This document shows positions 40,003-49,026 of a DNA stretch of 64,000 nucleotides, piece after piece (position 1 is the first letter of the stretch; each line of letters opens with the position of its first letter). The DNA is taken from positions 1-64,000 of the forward strand of contig OMWC01000028.1 in assembly GCA_900314655.1 (NCBI GenBank), in the 5' to 3' direction. A model generated the notes under the pieces. The model had not been told where the DNA came from. It did no database searches and worked only from the letters and a program-made list of their open reading frames with translations. Made by a program: the position numbers and the translations under genes. The stretch comes from an uncultured Prevotellaceae bacterium (GTDB lineage: Bacteria > Bacteroidota > Bacteroidia > Bacteroidales > Bacteroidaceae).

Positions 40003-41343
40003 ATGAAACAGACAATTCTTTGTGTCCTCATGGTTTTGTGTTCAGATTATCTGCAAGCACAGACGGCTTGGACGATGCAGCAGTGCATGCAGTATGCCGT
40101 GGAGCACAATCATGAGGTGAAGCGTGCTGAGCTGGAACTGGATAACTACAGGGCGCAGAAGACAGGAACCGCAGGACGATTTCTGCCGGCCGTAGATGCC
40201 AACATCGGTGCCCAGTACAACTTCGGACGAGCCATCGATCCCGAGACCAACGGCTATACCGATGTGAACACCTTCTATAACGGCTATTCCCTGCAGGCTT
40301 CGCTGCCCGTGTTCGACGGGTTCAGCCGCGCGCATGCATTGAAAGCCGCCAAAGCCAGCGAGCTGATGGGGCAATCGGCGCTGCAGCAAAGCAAGAGCCA
40401 GACAGCCCTCAGCGTGCTTCAGGCCTTCACCGATGTGGCCTATTACGAAGGCTTGGTCAAGATGGCCCGGGAGAAAATCGAGGAGACAACGCTCCTGCTT
40501 CAGCAGACACGCGTGCTCGAAGAGGTGGGCCGCAAGAGCCGTGCCGAGGTGGCTCAGGTGGAGGCGCAGAAGGCAGAAGCCGACTACGAACTGACCCGAC
40601 AGCAGAATCTGCTGGCATCTGCCATGCTGGAACTGAAAAAGTCGATGGCCTTTCCGTTAAGTGAAGAGTTAAGAGTGAAGAGTGAAGAATCGCAGGGCCT
40701 GCGACCTGTAAGCGAAGATTCATATTCTGCCGAGGTCAGCCTTCCTTGCGATTCTTCACTCTTCACTCTTCATTCTTCACTTCAGACGGCCCGCTATCAG
40801 ATGCAGGCCAGCCGACATGAGTGGCGTCAAGCCCGTGCAGCACTATTTCCTACTCTCTCGTTAAGTGCGGGCTTGAACACCACTTACTATCACACGCTGC
40901 ATGCTAATTCGGGACAGTCTTTCCATGCGCAGTTCAAAAACAATATGGGTGAATACGTGGGGATTACGCTGAGCATTCCCCTGTTTGACTGCCTGCAGAC
41001 CGTCACCAGCATCCGCAGGGCCAAGAATAACTACAGGATAGCCCGCGAGAACTATGAGCAGAAACGGCTGGAACTGGAGAAACTGAGTCGCGAGGCTTGG
41101 CAAGACTGGATAGGCTATCTGAAGCAGACGGAGCAGATGGCGAAAAAGGTGGAGGCCGACAGTCTGAGCCATCAGCTGACCCGACGCCAGTTTGAAGAAG
41201 GACTTTCCACAGCCATCGACCTGCAAACCACATCAACCCAGCTGCAGAAGTCGAGGGCGATGCTGCTGCAATGCCAGCTGATGGCCATCGTAAAGAAACA
41301 ATTAGTAAGATATTATCAAGGAATAGCGATATGGACAGAGTAA
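40003..41343 (+). CDS. TolC-family outer-membrane efflux protein (with inverted-repeat insert)
   Basis: 446 residues, signal peptide to about 20 (LQAQ). Two OEP repeats: WTMQQCMQYAVEHNHEVKRA, YNFGRAIDPETNGYTDVNTF, and in the second half TLSLSAGLNTTYY and YVGITLSIPLFDC. Residues about 220-260 are encoded by a long inverted repeat (SEELRVKSEES to DSSLFTLHSSL) and sit between the two OEP halves, a tolerant loop. Exports with HlyD and the ABC permeases. The end overlaps hlyD by 13 nt. Confidence 0.9.
   Translation: MKQTILCVLMVLCSDYLQAQTAWTMQQCMQYAVEHNHEVKRAELELDNYRAQKTGTAGRFLPAVDANIGAQYNFGRAIDPETNGYTDVNTFYNGYSLQASLPVFDGFSRAHALKAAKASELMGQSALQQSKSQTALSVLQAFTDVAYYEGLVKMAREKIEETTLLLQQTRVLEEVGRKSRAEVAQVEAQKAEADYELTRQQNLLASAMLELKKSMAFPLSEELRVKSEESQGLRPVSEDSYSAEVSLPCDSSLFTLHSSLQTARYQMQASRHEWRQARAALFPTLSLSAGLNTTYYHTLHANSGQSFHAQFKNNMGEYVGITLSIPLFDCLQTVTSIRRAKNNYRIARENYEQKRLELEKLSREAWQDWIGYLKQTEQMAKKVEADSLSHQLTRRQFEEGLSTAIDLQTTSTQLQKSRAMLLQCQLMAIVKKQLVRYYQGIAIWTE
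40660..40782. repeat. Long near-perfect inverted repeat inside tolC
   Basis: Left arm about 40662-40697 (GTGAAGAGTTAAGAGTGAAG then AGTGAAGAATCGCAGG); right arm about 40745-40781 is its complement with about three mismatches. The spacer of about 47 bp is unique. It could fold as a 36-bp stem and is read in frame. Confidence 0.8.
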
Positions 41344-42584
41344 TCGAAAAGACAAAGACTGAGCGGCTGATGAAGTATTGGCCGTATGCAGTTGTTGGGT
41401 GTTTGGTGTTGGGTGTTGGCATGTGGCTGGTGTTTGGCAATCATGCTTCTACACTGAAAGTCAACCGAGACGAGTTGACCGTCAGCGAAGTGCGGCAGGC
41501 AGAGTTTAAGGACTATGTGCGCACCAACGGACAGGTGCTTCCCATTCAGGTGGTGCAAATCTCGCCCGAGGAAGGCGGCATCGTGATGGAGAAGGTGGTT
41601 GAGGAAGGTACGCACGTGAAAAAAGGTGATGTCATCGTGCGCCTTTCCAACTCCAACCTCGACCTGCAGATTCTGAATGCCGAAGCCGAACTGGCCGAGA
41701 AGCAGAACCTGTTGCGTAACACCCAGGTAGCCATGCAGCAAGACCGCCTGAACAACCAGACGGAACAGGCTCAGCTGGATATGGACACGCAGCGCAAGCG
41801 GCGCACCTTTGAGCAGAACAAACGGCTGTATCAGGAGAAACTGATTAGCCGCGAAGACTACATCAAGTCGCAGGAGGACTATCAGCTCTCGGCCAAGAAG
41901 CGCTCGCTGGTGTCGAAACGACTGAAGCAAGACTCGCTGTATCGCAACGTGCAGATGGACCAGATGGAGGATAACCTGCAGAACATGCGTCGCAACGTGG
42001 TGCTCGTGCGGCAGCGAAAAGGCAAACTGGAGGTGCGCTCGGCCATCGATGGCGAACTGGGTCTGCTCGACGTCGAATTAGGTCAGAGCATCCAGCCGGG
42101 TCAGAAGATTGGTCAGCTGAACGATCTTTCTGACTATAAGGTGCAGGCCCAGATAGATGAACACTACATCGACCGCGTGCGCCAAGGGCTCACCGCTACC
42201 TTTACCCGTGGCGACAAGCAATATCAGCTACAGGTGCGCAAGGTCTATCCCGAGGTACGCGAGGGCAAGTTCCGCTGCGATTTCGTCTTCCGCGGCGCGC
42301 GCCCCGAGAACATCCGCACAGGCCAGACCTACTACATCGACCTCGAGCTGGGCCATCCCGAGCAGGCCGTGCTCATCCCACGCGGTACTTTCTTCCAGAC
42401 CACGGGTGGCCAGTGGATTTTCGTGCTCGACAAAAGTGGCTCGAAAGCCTATCGCCGCAACATCCGCATAGGCCGTCAGAACCCTCAGCACTACGAGGTG
42501 CTCGAAGGCCTGGAGCCTGGTGAGCGCGTCATCACCAGCGGCTACGAGGCCTTCAAAGATAATGAAGTATTGGTTATCCAATAG
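41331..42584 (+). CDS. HlyD/MacA-like periplasmic adaptor
   Basis: 417 residues from ATG 41331. One N-terminal membrane segment near residues 19-36 (AVVGCLVLGVGMWLVFG), whose DNA is a GGTGTTGGGTGTT repeat (41387-41421). Then lipoyl/barrel-sandwich halves (VSEVRQAEFKDYVRTNGQVL, GTHVKKGDVIVRLSNSNLD), a long coiled-coil hairpin (130-240), and the second half-motif ELGLLDVELGQSIQPGQKIG. Bridges TolC to FtsX permeases. Bacteroidota ABC-type adaptors usually precede the permeases directly; here a foreign-looking gene lies between. Confidence 0.9.
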   Translation: MDRVIEKTKTERLMKYWPYAVVGCLVLGVGMWLVFGNHASTLKVNRDELTVSEVRQAEFKDYVRTNGQVLPIQVVQISPEEGGIVMEKVVEEGTHVKKGDVIVRLSNSNLDLQILNAEAELAEKQNLLRNTQVAMQQDRLNNQTEQAQLDMDTQRKRRTFEQNKRLYQEKLISREDYIKSQEDYQLSAKKRSLVSKRLKQDSLYRNVQMDQMEDNLQNMRRNVVLVRQRKGKLEVRSAIDGELGLLDVELGQSIQPGQKIGQLNDLSDYKVQAQIDEHYIDRVRQGLTATFTRGDKQYQLQVRKVYPEVREGKFRCDFVFRGARPENIRTGQTYYIDLELGHPEQAVLIPRGTFFQTTGGQWIFVLDKSGSKAYRRNIRIGRQNPQHYEVLEGLEPGERVITSGYEAFKDNEVLVIQ

Positions 42585-42659
42585 GAAACCATCGGGCGGA
42601 ATCTATCTGCGTATGGATAGATTTCGCCCGAATTGCTTGTTAATTTCAAACAATTATTG

Positions 42660-42667
42660 TATCTTTG
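42660..42667 (+). promoter_or_regulatory. -7 box of the kinase-like gene
   Basis: TATCTTTG followed by CATCG, 25 bp before ATG 42692 and 29 bp before ATG 42696. Confidence 0.55.
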
Positions 42668-42691
42668 CATCGAAAACGTATAAACGCGAGA

Positions 42692-43381
42692 ATGAATGGA
42701 GATCAAACTGAACGATTACCACAAGAAGGTGAATGCCGAAATGAGGGCAAGTGTAGCATATTGGATGCAGCATCCGCTTTCGCGCGAGGAGTGCTTGAGG
42801 CAATTGAAGAACTTGCGGGAACAACGGCTTGCAAGTCTGTCCAACTGGTAAGACTGCGTCAATGGGCACAAGAACAAGGCTGCTGGTTTGAAGACCGTAG
42901 CCATTTCGGCGATTTCTTTGACCGTGGGTCAGAGAATGAGACGTATTTATCAGCCGATAGAACGACCATCATCAAGTTGAATGATTTTCGTTACTCAGAT
43001 GACAACCTGACACCGTTCTTTGAGCGTATCAAAGCCCACAATAAATACTTTGATGGTTGTCCCTATAATATGCTAGGCTTTGCAGAGAATCGTGATGGGA
43101 AAGTTTGTGCCGTATTGGAACAGCCTTTTATTGCTAATGCCCGTCTGGCCACGAAAGAGGAGATTCACGACGAGTTCCTCCGTTTAGGTTTCCATCCCGA
43201 GGACAACGGCGAATACTACACCAACGGACAGCACGACATCTTCGACGCTGTTGCCGGCAATGTATTGGTAGGCGGCGACGGCAACTATTATTTCATCGAT
43301 ACTGTCATCTATCCTTCCGATACCGGCGGCTACGACCTGTACCGCAGCCTCTCGCCCCGATTCTCTGGCGAGGGTGTCTAA
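42692..43381 (+). CDS. Polyvalent-protein-kinase-like gene, N-terminus probably frameshifted
   Basis: The open frame gives 229 residues. From about residue 55 it is coherent: LRQWAQEQGCWFEDRSHFGD, SENETYLSADRTTIIKLND (Lys of the kinase-like loop), VCAVLEQPFIANARLATKEE, FDAVAGNVLVGGDGNYYFID (catalytic-loop-like N and metal Asp). This matches the Kinase-PolyVal family of mobile elements. The first 55 residues look out of frame; in the +1 frame, ATG 42696 to TAA 42849-42851 reads IKLNDYHKKVNAEMRASVAY, WMQHPLSREECLRQLKNLRE, a convincing 51-residue protein. Either two overlapping genes or one with a frameshift near 42848. It interrupts the efflux operon. Confidence 0.65.
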   Translation: MNGDQTERLPQEGECRNEGKCSILDAASAFARGVLEAIEELAGTTACKSVQLVRLRQWAQEQGCWFEDRSHFGDFFDRGSENETYLSADRTTIIKLNDFRYSDDNLTPFFERIKAHNKYFDGCPYNMLGFAENRDGKVCAVLEQPFIANARLATKEEIHDEFLRLGFHPEDNGEYYTNGQHDIFDAVAGNVLVGGDGNYYFIDTVIYPSDTGGYDLYRSLSPRFSGEGV

Positions 43382-43471
43382 AAATCATACGCTCTACTGT
43401 CTAATTTTTAGACAATCCGCTTCCGCCAAGGCCTCGGGCCTTGGCGGATTCGCGTTTTAGGCGTAACTTTG
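43375..43471 (+). promoter_or_regulatory. Operator and promoter of the FtsX-LolD operon
   Basis: Operator 43375-43413: TGTCTAAAAAT, and 23 bp on, TGTCTAATTTTTAGACA. It matches the site before tolC at all but seven central bases. A GCCAAGGC...GCCTTGGC hairpin follows (about 43426-43446), and the -7 box TAACTTTG (43464-43471) starts 51 bp after the operator, 31 bp before ATG 43495. Confidence 0.75.
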
Positions 43472-43494
43472 CATCAGAAAAAATCATAAAACGT

Positions 43495-45761
43495 ATGAAG
43501 ACTATCATCAGAAACTTCACATCCATGTTCCGTAAGTTTGTAACGGCAAACCTACTGAACCTGCTGGGGCTGAGCCTGGCTTTCGCCTCGTTCTTTGTCA
43601 TCATGACGCAGGTCTATTACGACCTGGGCTACAACAAGAGTTTTACGGAGCACGAAAAGCTGTTCCGTCTGACCTTGAAGTTAGGGCCAGGCATGGAGGA
43701 CTATGGCGTGACGTTGCCCCGTCCGCTGGTGGAGCAGATGGCGGCAGCGTCGCCGCATATCAAGGGCTATGGCATCGAAGAGGGCTGGACAAGAATCGAC
43801 CAGTTCTTGGTGGACGATCAGGAGTATTCGCTCAATCTGGTGTATGGCATTCACGACTTTATGAGCGTTTTCAAGCCAACCGTCATCTGCGGTGACTTGA
43901 AGGGCTTGAACCAGTTGCCCAATATCGTGCTGCCGCGTTCGGAAGCGATGCGCATCTTTGGCACTGCCAATGCGGTGGGCAAGACCTTGAAATACAAATG
44001 GGTGGAGGATTGGATCTTCAATGTGTGTGCCGTGATAGAAGACTATCCAGAAAACAACTTCCTGCACGGCATCAGCTTTAGGGGGCTCAATGACAATGAA
44101 GGCAACTATCAGAACTGGAACTATCAGGCTTATATCCGTGTGGACGATACAGCCAACCTGCCGAACGTTATTACCGCCATGCGCCAGAAAGCCATCGAGC
44201 TGTTCAAAGATGATTTCAACATGAAGACTCAGCAAGAGGAGGAAGCCCTGCAAGTGGTATTGACGCCGATAGCCGATACCCATTTCGCGAAAGATCTTAG
44301 CAAGGATTCGCCCAGCAGGGGTTCCGTCTATCTGCTCATCTGCTTCTCGCTGCTGATCGTCGTGATAGCCGCCGTCAACTTCATGAACTTCACCCTGGCC
44401 GAGACACCGCTGCGCATCCGCAGCATCAACACGCAGAAAGTGTTGGGCGCATCGACGGCCAGTCTGCGCGGCAGTCTGCTGGCCGAGGCTGTCATCATCA
44501 GTCTGCTGGCATTCGCGGGGGCAATGGCGATGGTGTATGTGGCTCACGACTTAGGCTTGCAGGAGTTAGTGCAGGGCTGCATCCTGTTGCAGGATAACCT
44601 TTGGCTGGCAGGCATCACCCTGCTCATCAGTATCGTGGTGGGATTGTTGGCGGGGGCCTATCCGTCGTACTACGTCACGTCCTTCCCACCGGCCTTGGTG
44701 CTGAAAGGCTCGTTCGGTCTGTCGCCCAAGGGTCGCGTTCTGCGCACCTCGCTGATTTGTCTGCAGTTCGTCGTGTCGTTCATGCTGGTCATAATCATGC
44801 CGACGCCATCGATGCCGACCTGCGCAAGATTCCCGGCATTGAGGGGGCCTGCCTGGCGCAGAGTGTCTTGGGCAGCAGCGATCGCTATCAGACGTGGGGC
44901 AGGGGCGAGGGCGACAAGCACATGACGTTTACCTGTGTCTTCGTTGACTGGCGATTCCTCAGCGTGATGGGCATCGACATCGTGGAGGGCCGCAACTTCC
45001 GCCAGACCGATGGCGACGTGTATATCTTCAGTGAGTCGGCCAAGAAGAAATACCCCTGGCTCGCCGTCGACAAGCCCATCAACGACGAAGACATGCCCGT
45101 CGTCGGCTTCTGCGAGGACATCAAGTATTCCACCCTGCGCGTAGACGACAGCCAGCAGCCCATCGCCTTCGTGGTGCCCAGCCGTGACGGTTACTTTAAG
45201 GGAGATTTCTGGCGCAACCACCTCTTAGTGCGTGTGGCGAAGGGCATGGACAAGCGCGAGGCCAAGAGACGAGTGCTGGAGACGGTGCTGAAATACGAGC
45301 ACGAGAACAAGCCCGACATCAGCGACCTGCGCTACGTGGACGATGAACTGGAGAAATCGTACCATCAGGAAAGGCTCTTCACCGAGCAGATTCTGCTGTT
45401 CTCGCTGCTGGCCATCCTCATCAGCATTATCGGTGTGTTTGGCCTGACAATGTTCGAGAGCGAGTACCGCCGCAAGGAGATTGGCATCCGCAAGGTGTTC
45501 GGCAGCTCAACGAAGGAGATCCTGATGATGTTCTGGAAGCGATACCTCTACATCCTGCTGGGCTGCTTCGTGGTGGCGGCTCCCATCGGCTACCTGCTGG
45601 GCCGTCACTGGCTCGAAGGCTTCGCCGTCCGCACCGCCATCTCGCCCTTGCTGTTCGTAGTGTCCTTCCTGCTCGTCACGCTGATCACCATGCTGACCGT
45701 GACTTATCAAAGTTGGAAGAACGCCAACGAGAATCCCATCAACAGTATCAAAACAGAATAA
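43495..45761 (+). pseudogene. FtsX/MacB-like ABC permease, broken by an internal deletion
   Basis: Frame 1 from ATG 43495 (MKTIIRNFTSMFRKFVTANL) covers the first membrane helix, the periplasmic part, and helices 2-4, ending sense at LQFVVSFMLVII (about 44795). Frame 2 resumes HADAIDADLRKIPGIEGACL and runs through the C-terminal FtsX domain to INSIKTE, TAA 45759-45761. Together 755 codons against 784 in the intact paralogue downstream, so about 30-45 codons are missing and the frame is shifted at 44790-44800. The permease should be non-functional unless the deletion is an assembly error. It has the operator promoter upstream. Confidence 0.85.
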
Positions 45762-45771
45762 AGAAAACGCT

Positions 45772-48126
45772 ATGAAGAGTAATTACAGAGGGCAAGGAAC
45801 CCTCATTAAAGTCATTTCACTGGCCGTCGGCCTGACCGTCGGGCTGGTGTTGATAGCCAAGGTGCAGCTGGAGATGAACTACGACCGCTGCATCGTGGAC
45901 AAGGAACACGTGTATGAACTGCAGGAGACTTTCCAGCGCAAGGGCGAAGCTAGGCAGCAGTATGGCGCCACGTCGGGAGGTATTGCGCCCGTGCTGGCTC
46001 GTGAAATACCTGAGATACAAAGTGCCACGCGCTACACAGGACAGTTCAGCGAGGAGAAACTGACGTTTGAGGACGGAAGCCGCCACTACTTCGAAAAAGC
46101 GGTGTTTGCCGACTCCTGTTTCTTCGACATCTTCGCCACAACGGTGCTGGTGGGCGATGCCAAGCAGATTCTCTCCACGGCCGGACAGTGCATGATTAGC
46201 CGGCGCCTGAGTGAGAAGATAGGCGGAGAAGTGGTAGGAAAGACTTTCTGTTTTGCTTCTGCCCCGCAGAAGCCGATGACCATCAGCGGCGTGTTTGACG
46301 ATTATCCTGAGAACTCCGCCTACAACAGTTTCGACATTCTGATGTCAATGCCCTCCGTTGGCACCTACGCATGGGACGGCACGGAAAACCTGATAGGCAA
46401 CGACCGCTACCATTCGTATGTGCGCCTTAGGCACGACACCGATATGGATAAGGTAAGAAAGGAAATCAAAGAACTGCTGCAGCGCATACTCCCCTGGGAA
46501 GACCTGAAGGAGGGCGGCTATACCGATGCCGGCATCGAACTGGTGAGCGTGACAGGGCAGCGGATGAAGGACACGACCGTGCGCACCACCTGCATCATTC
46601 TCTCGGTGGTGGCAGGGGTGATGCTCTTTACGGCTGTGATGAACTATATCCTTGTGGTCTTCAGTACGATGGTGGGCCGGGCGCGACAAGTAGCCCTGCG
46701 CAAGGTGCTGGGTGCGCCGCATCGGGAGTTCTATCTGACGGCGCTGAAGGAGTCTGCCGTTCATCTGCTGACGGCACTGGCCGTCATGGCCCTGCTGCTC
46801 TGGGCAGGACAGGACTGGGTGCGCGACCTCTTAGGCGTCAGCGTCGGCACACTCTTCTCGGCGCAGACTTTCGCCGTGCTCACTACCGTATGCCTCGTCG
46901 TGCTACTGTGCTGCGGCATTCTGCCGGGTATCATCTATTCGCACATCCCACTCACCTACGCCTATCGGCTCTACAGCGAAAGTAAGCGCGCGTGGAAGTT
47001 GTCACTGCTGGCCTTTCAGTTCGTATTGAGCACGATGCTGCTCTGCGTGCTATCTACCATCTATCGGCAATACAACTATATGCTGCAGGCAGACATGGGC
47101 TATCAGTATAACCGCGTGGCCTACGTCAACGTCAGTGCCTTACACGGCGACTCCATCTATTCGCTGGCCCGTGAGATAGAGAATCAGCCCTGCGTCGAGA
47201 AAGCGGCAGCCGCCTATTCGCTCTTTTGCGAGAGGCAGAGCGGCGACAATGTGCTGGTGCCAGGCAATCCACAGGAACTGTTTAATAGCGTCAATCTGTT
47301 CTTTGCCGAGGGTGGACTGGTGGAAACAATGGGACTTAAGATTGTTCGCGGCCGCGACTTCAAACGCCTGAATCATAAAGGCTGGACGCAGGAGATGCTG
47401 GTGGACGAGAAGTTTGCAAAAAAAATGAAAGAAGTGGCTGGCATCGATGACGTCGTTGGTAAGCAGTTCATCAACTCTTCTGTTGGCGACGAGTATCCTT
47501 TGACTGTTGTCGGCATCGTAAAGAACTTTAAGTTGGGTTCGCTGGTATCTGGCGAGGAACGCCCCATGATGGTTGCCAACGGCAATGTCTTTACGCATTA
47601 TATCATGATAAAGCTTCAAAGCATCACGCCAGATAACCTGCAGGCCGTGCAGCAAGTATGCGACCGCCTCTATCCTGACGCCGAACTGAATGTGAAACTT
47701 TATTCCGACGAACTGGCCGACAGTTACCAAGAGACGAAGCACACCCGCGACCTCATCATGATAGGTTGCCTGGCATCGCTGCTCATCACGCTCATCGGGC
47801 TGATAGGCTATGTGCGCGACGAGGTGCAGCGCCGTTCGCGCGAACTGGCCATCCGCAAGGTGATGGGGGCGACCGTCAGCGAACTGCAGGGTCTGTTCCT
47901 GCGGAGCATCGCGCTGATAGCCATTCCGTCCATCATCGTTGGCATCGCTTTGGGCTGGTATTTCAGCCGCATGCTGATGGAGCAGTTTGCCGAGAAAGTG
48001 CAGTTCTCATGGCTCGTCTTCGCCGCCTGTGCACTGTTCGAGCTGCTCGTCATTGCCGCCATCGTGCTGCTGCAGACCTATCGTGTGGCGACCAGTAATC
48101 CCGTGAATTATCTCAAGACAGAATAA
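45772..48126 (+). CDS. FtsX/MacB-like ABC permease
   Basis: 784 residues, intact. Tandem layout: helix 1 (VISLAVGLTVGLVLIAKVQL), periplasmic MacB_PCD-like domain, three helices (GVMLFTAVMNYILVVFSTMV, ARQVALRKVLGAPHREFY motif), then the second half with RSRELAIRKVMGATVSEL and a closing INSL/VNYLKTE end. Such permeases pair with a LolD ATPase and with HlyD/TolC to expel peptides, antibiotics or lipoproteins. It starts 10 bp after the broken paralogue. Confidence 0.9.
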   Translation: MKSNYRGQGTLIKVISLAVGLTVGLVLIAKVQLEMNYDRCIVDKEHVYELQETFQRKGEARQQYGATSGGIAPVLAREIPEIQSATRYTGQFSEEKLTFEDGSRHYFEKAVFADSCFFDIFATTVLVGDAKQILSTAGQCMISRRLSEKIGGEVVGKTFCFASAPQKPMTISGVFDDYPENSAYNSFDILMSMPSVGTYAWDGTENLIGNDRYHSYVRLRHDTDMDKVRKEIKELLQRILPWEDLKEGGYTDAGIELVSVTGQRMKDTTVRTTCIILSVVAGVMLFTAVMNYILVVFSTMVGRARQVALRKVLGAPHREFYLTALKESAVHLLTALAVMALLLWAGQDWVRDLLGVSVGTLFSAQTFAVLTTVCLVVLLCCGILPGIIYSHIPLTYAYRLYSESKRAWKLSLLAFQFVLSTMLLCVLSTIYRQYNYMLQADMGYQYNRVAYVNVSALHGDSIYSLAREIENQPCVEKAAAAYSLFCERQSGDNVLVPGNPQELFNSVNLFFAEGGLVETMGLKIVRGRDFKRLNHKGWTQEMLVDEKFAKKMKEVAGIDDVVGKQFINSSVGDEYPLTVVGIVKNFKLGSLVSGEERPMMVANGNVFTHYIMIKLQSITPDNLQAVQQVCDRLYPDAELNVKLYSDELADSYQETKHTRDLIMIGCLASLLITLIGLIGYVRDEVQRRSRELAIRKVMGATVSELQGLFLRSIALIAIPSIIVGIALGWYFSRMLMEQFAEKVQFSWLVFAACALFELLVIAAIVLLQTYRVATSNPVNYLKTE

Positions 48127-48339
48127 CATGCATCATTCGCATCGAGCTCAGTTCCTGTGTTTTCATGTACGCATCATGTTTTTACCTGCTTCATCATTAA
48201 CTGTTGGAACAACGGGAGTTGCTTGTATGGCCAGACTATGACGGCGGTTAACAAGGTTAAAACCAATGTAGACTGTCAATATTCAGGGCTGGCTCGTTGC
48301 GATTCAATAAAAAACGTATAACATTAAAAACCATATATT

Positions 48340-49014
48340 ATGATCAAGTTAGAAAACATTCAGAAGGTGTTCCGCACGGAAGAGGTGGAGACCGTTGCAC
48401 TGGGCGGTGTATCGCTCGAAGTGAACAAAGGTGAGTTCGTGGCCATCATGGGGCCGTCGGGTTGTGGCAAGTCCACCTTATTAAATATATTGGGCCTGCT
48501 CGACAACCCCACCAGCGGCCGGTACTGGCTCGACGGACAGGAGGTTGGCACGCTGAAGGAAAGCCAGCGCACGGCAGTGCGCAAGGGGCAGATAGGCTTC
48601 GTGTTCCAAAGTTTCAACCTGATTGACGAACTCAACGTAGAGGAAAACGTGGAACTGCCGCTGACCTACCTCGGCGTGCCGAAGAAGGAACGCCGCCAGC
48701 GCGTGGAAGAAGTGTTGCGCCGCATGGCCATCTCGCATCGTGCCCACCACTTCCCCCAGCAGCTCAGCGGCGGTCAGCAGCAGCGCGTAGCCATCGCCCG
48801 TGCTGTGGTGATGAACCCGAAACTGATTCTTGCCGACGAGCCCACGGGTAACCTCGACTCAAAGAACGGCTTGGAAGTGATGCAACTGCTCACGCAACTG
48901 AACCAGGAGGGCACCACCGTCTTGATGGTTACTCACTCAGAGCGCGATGCCGGCTACGCCCAGCGCATTGTGAATCTGCTCGATGGTCAGGTGGTGCCGG
49001 AAGTAAAGTTGTAA
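48340..49014 (+). CDS. LolD/MacB-type ABC ATPase
   Basis: 224 residues. Walker [11 protein letters not shown]-loop FVFQSFNLI, signature [14 protein letters not shown], Walker [11 protein letters not shown]-loop VTHSE. It drives the FtsX permeases upstream. The 213-bp gap before it (48127-48339) has no gene or operator copy; it is probably read through from the permease gene. Confidence 0.95.
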   Translation: MIKLENIQKVFRTEEVETVALGGVSLEVNKGEFVAIMGPSGCGKSTLLNILGLLDNPTSGRYWLDGQEVGTLKESQRTAVRKGQIGFVFQSFNLIDELNVEENVELPLTYLGVPKKERRQRVEEVLRRMAISHRAHHFPQQLSGGQQQRVAIARAVVMNPKLILADEPTGNLDSKNGLEVMQLLTQLNQEGTTVLMVTHSERDAGYAQRIVNLLDGQVVPEVKL

Positions 49015-49026
49015 AAGCATGATCTC

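Noticed and set aside
43441..43494. Extended start of the first FtsX permease at 43441
   Set aside because: It would start upstream of the predicted -7 box; the helix typical of the family begins at ATG 43495.
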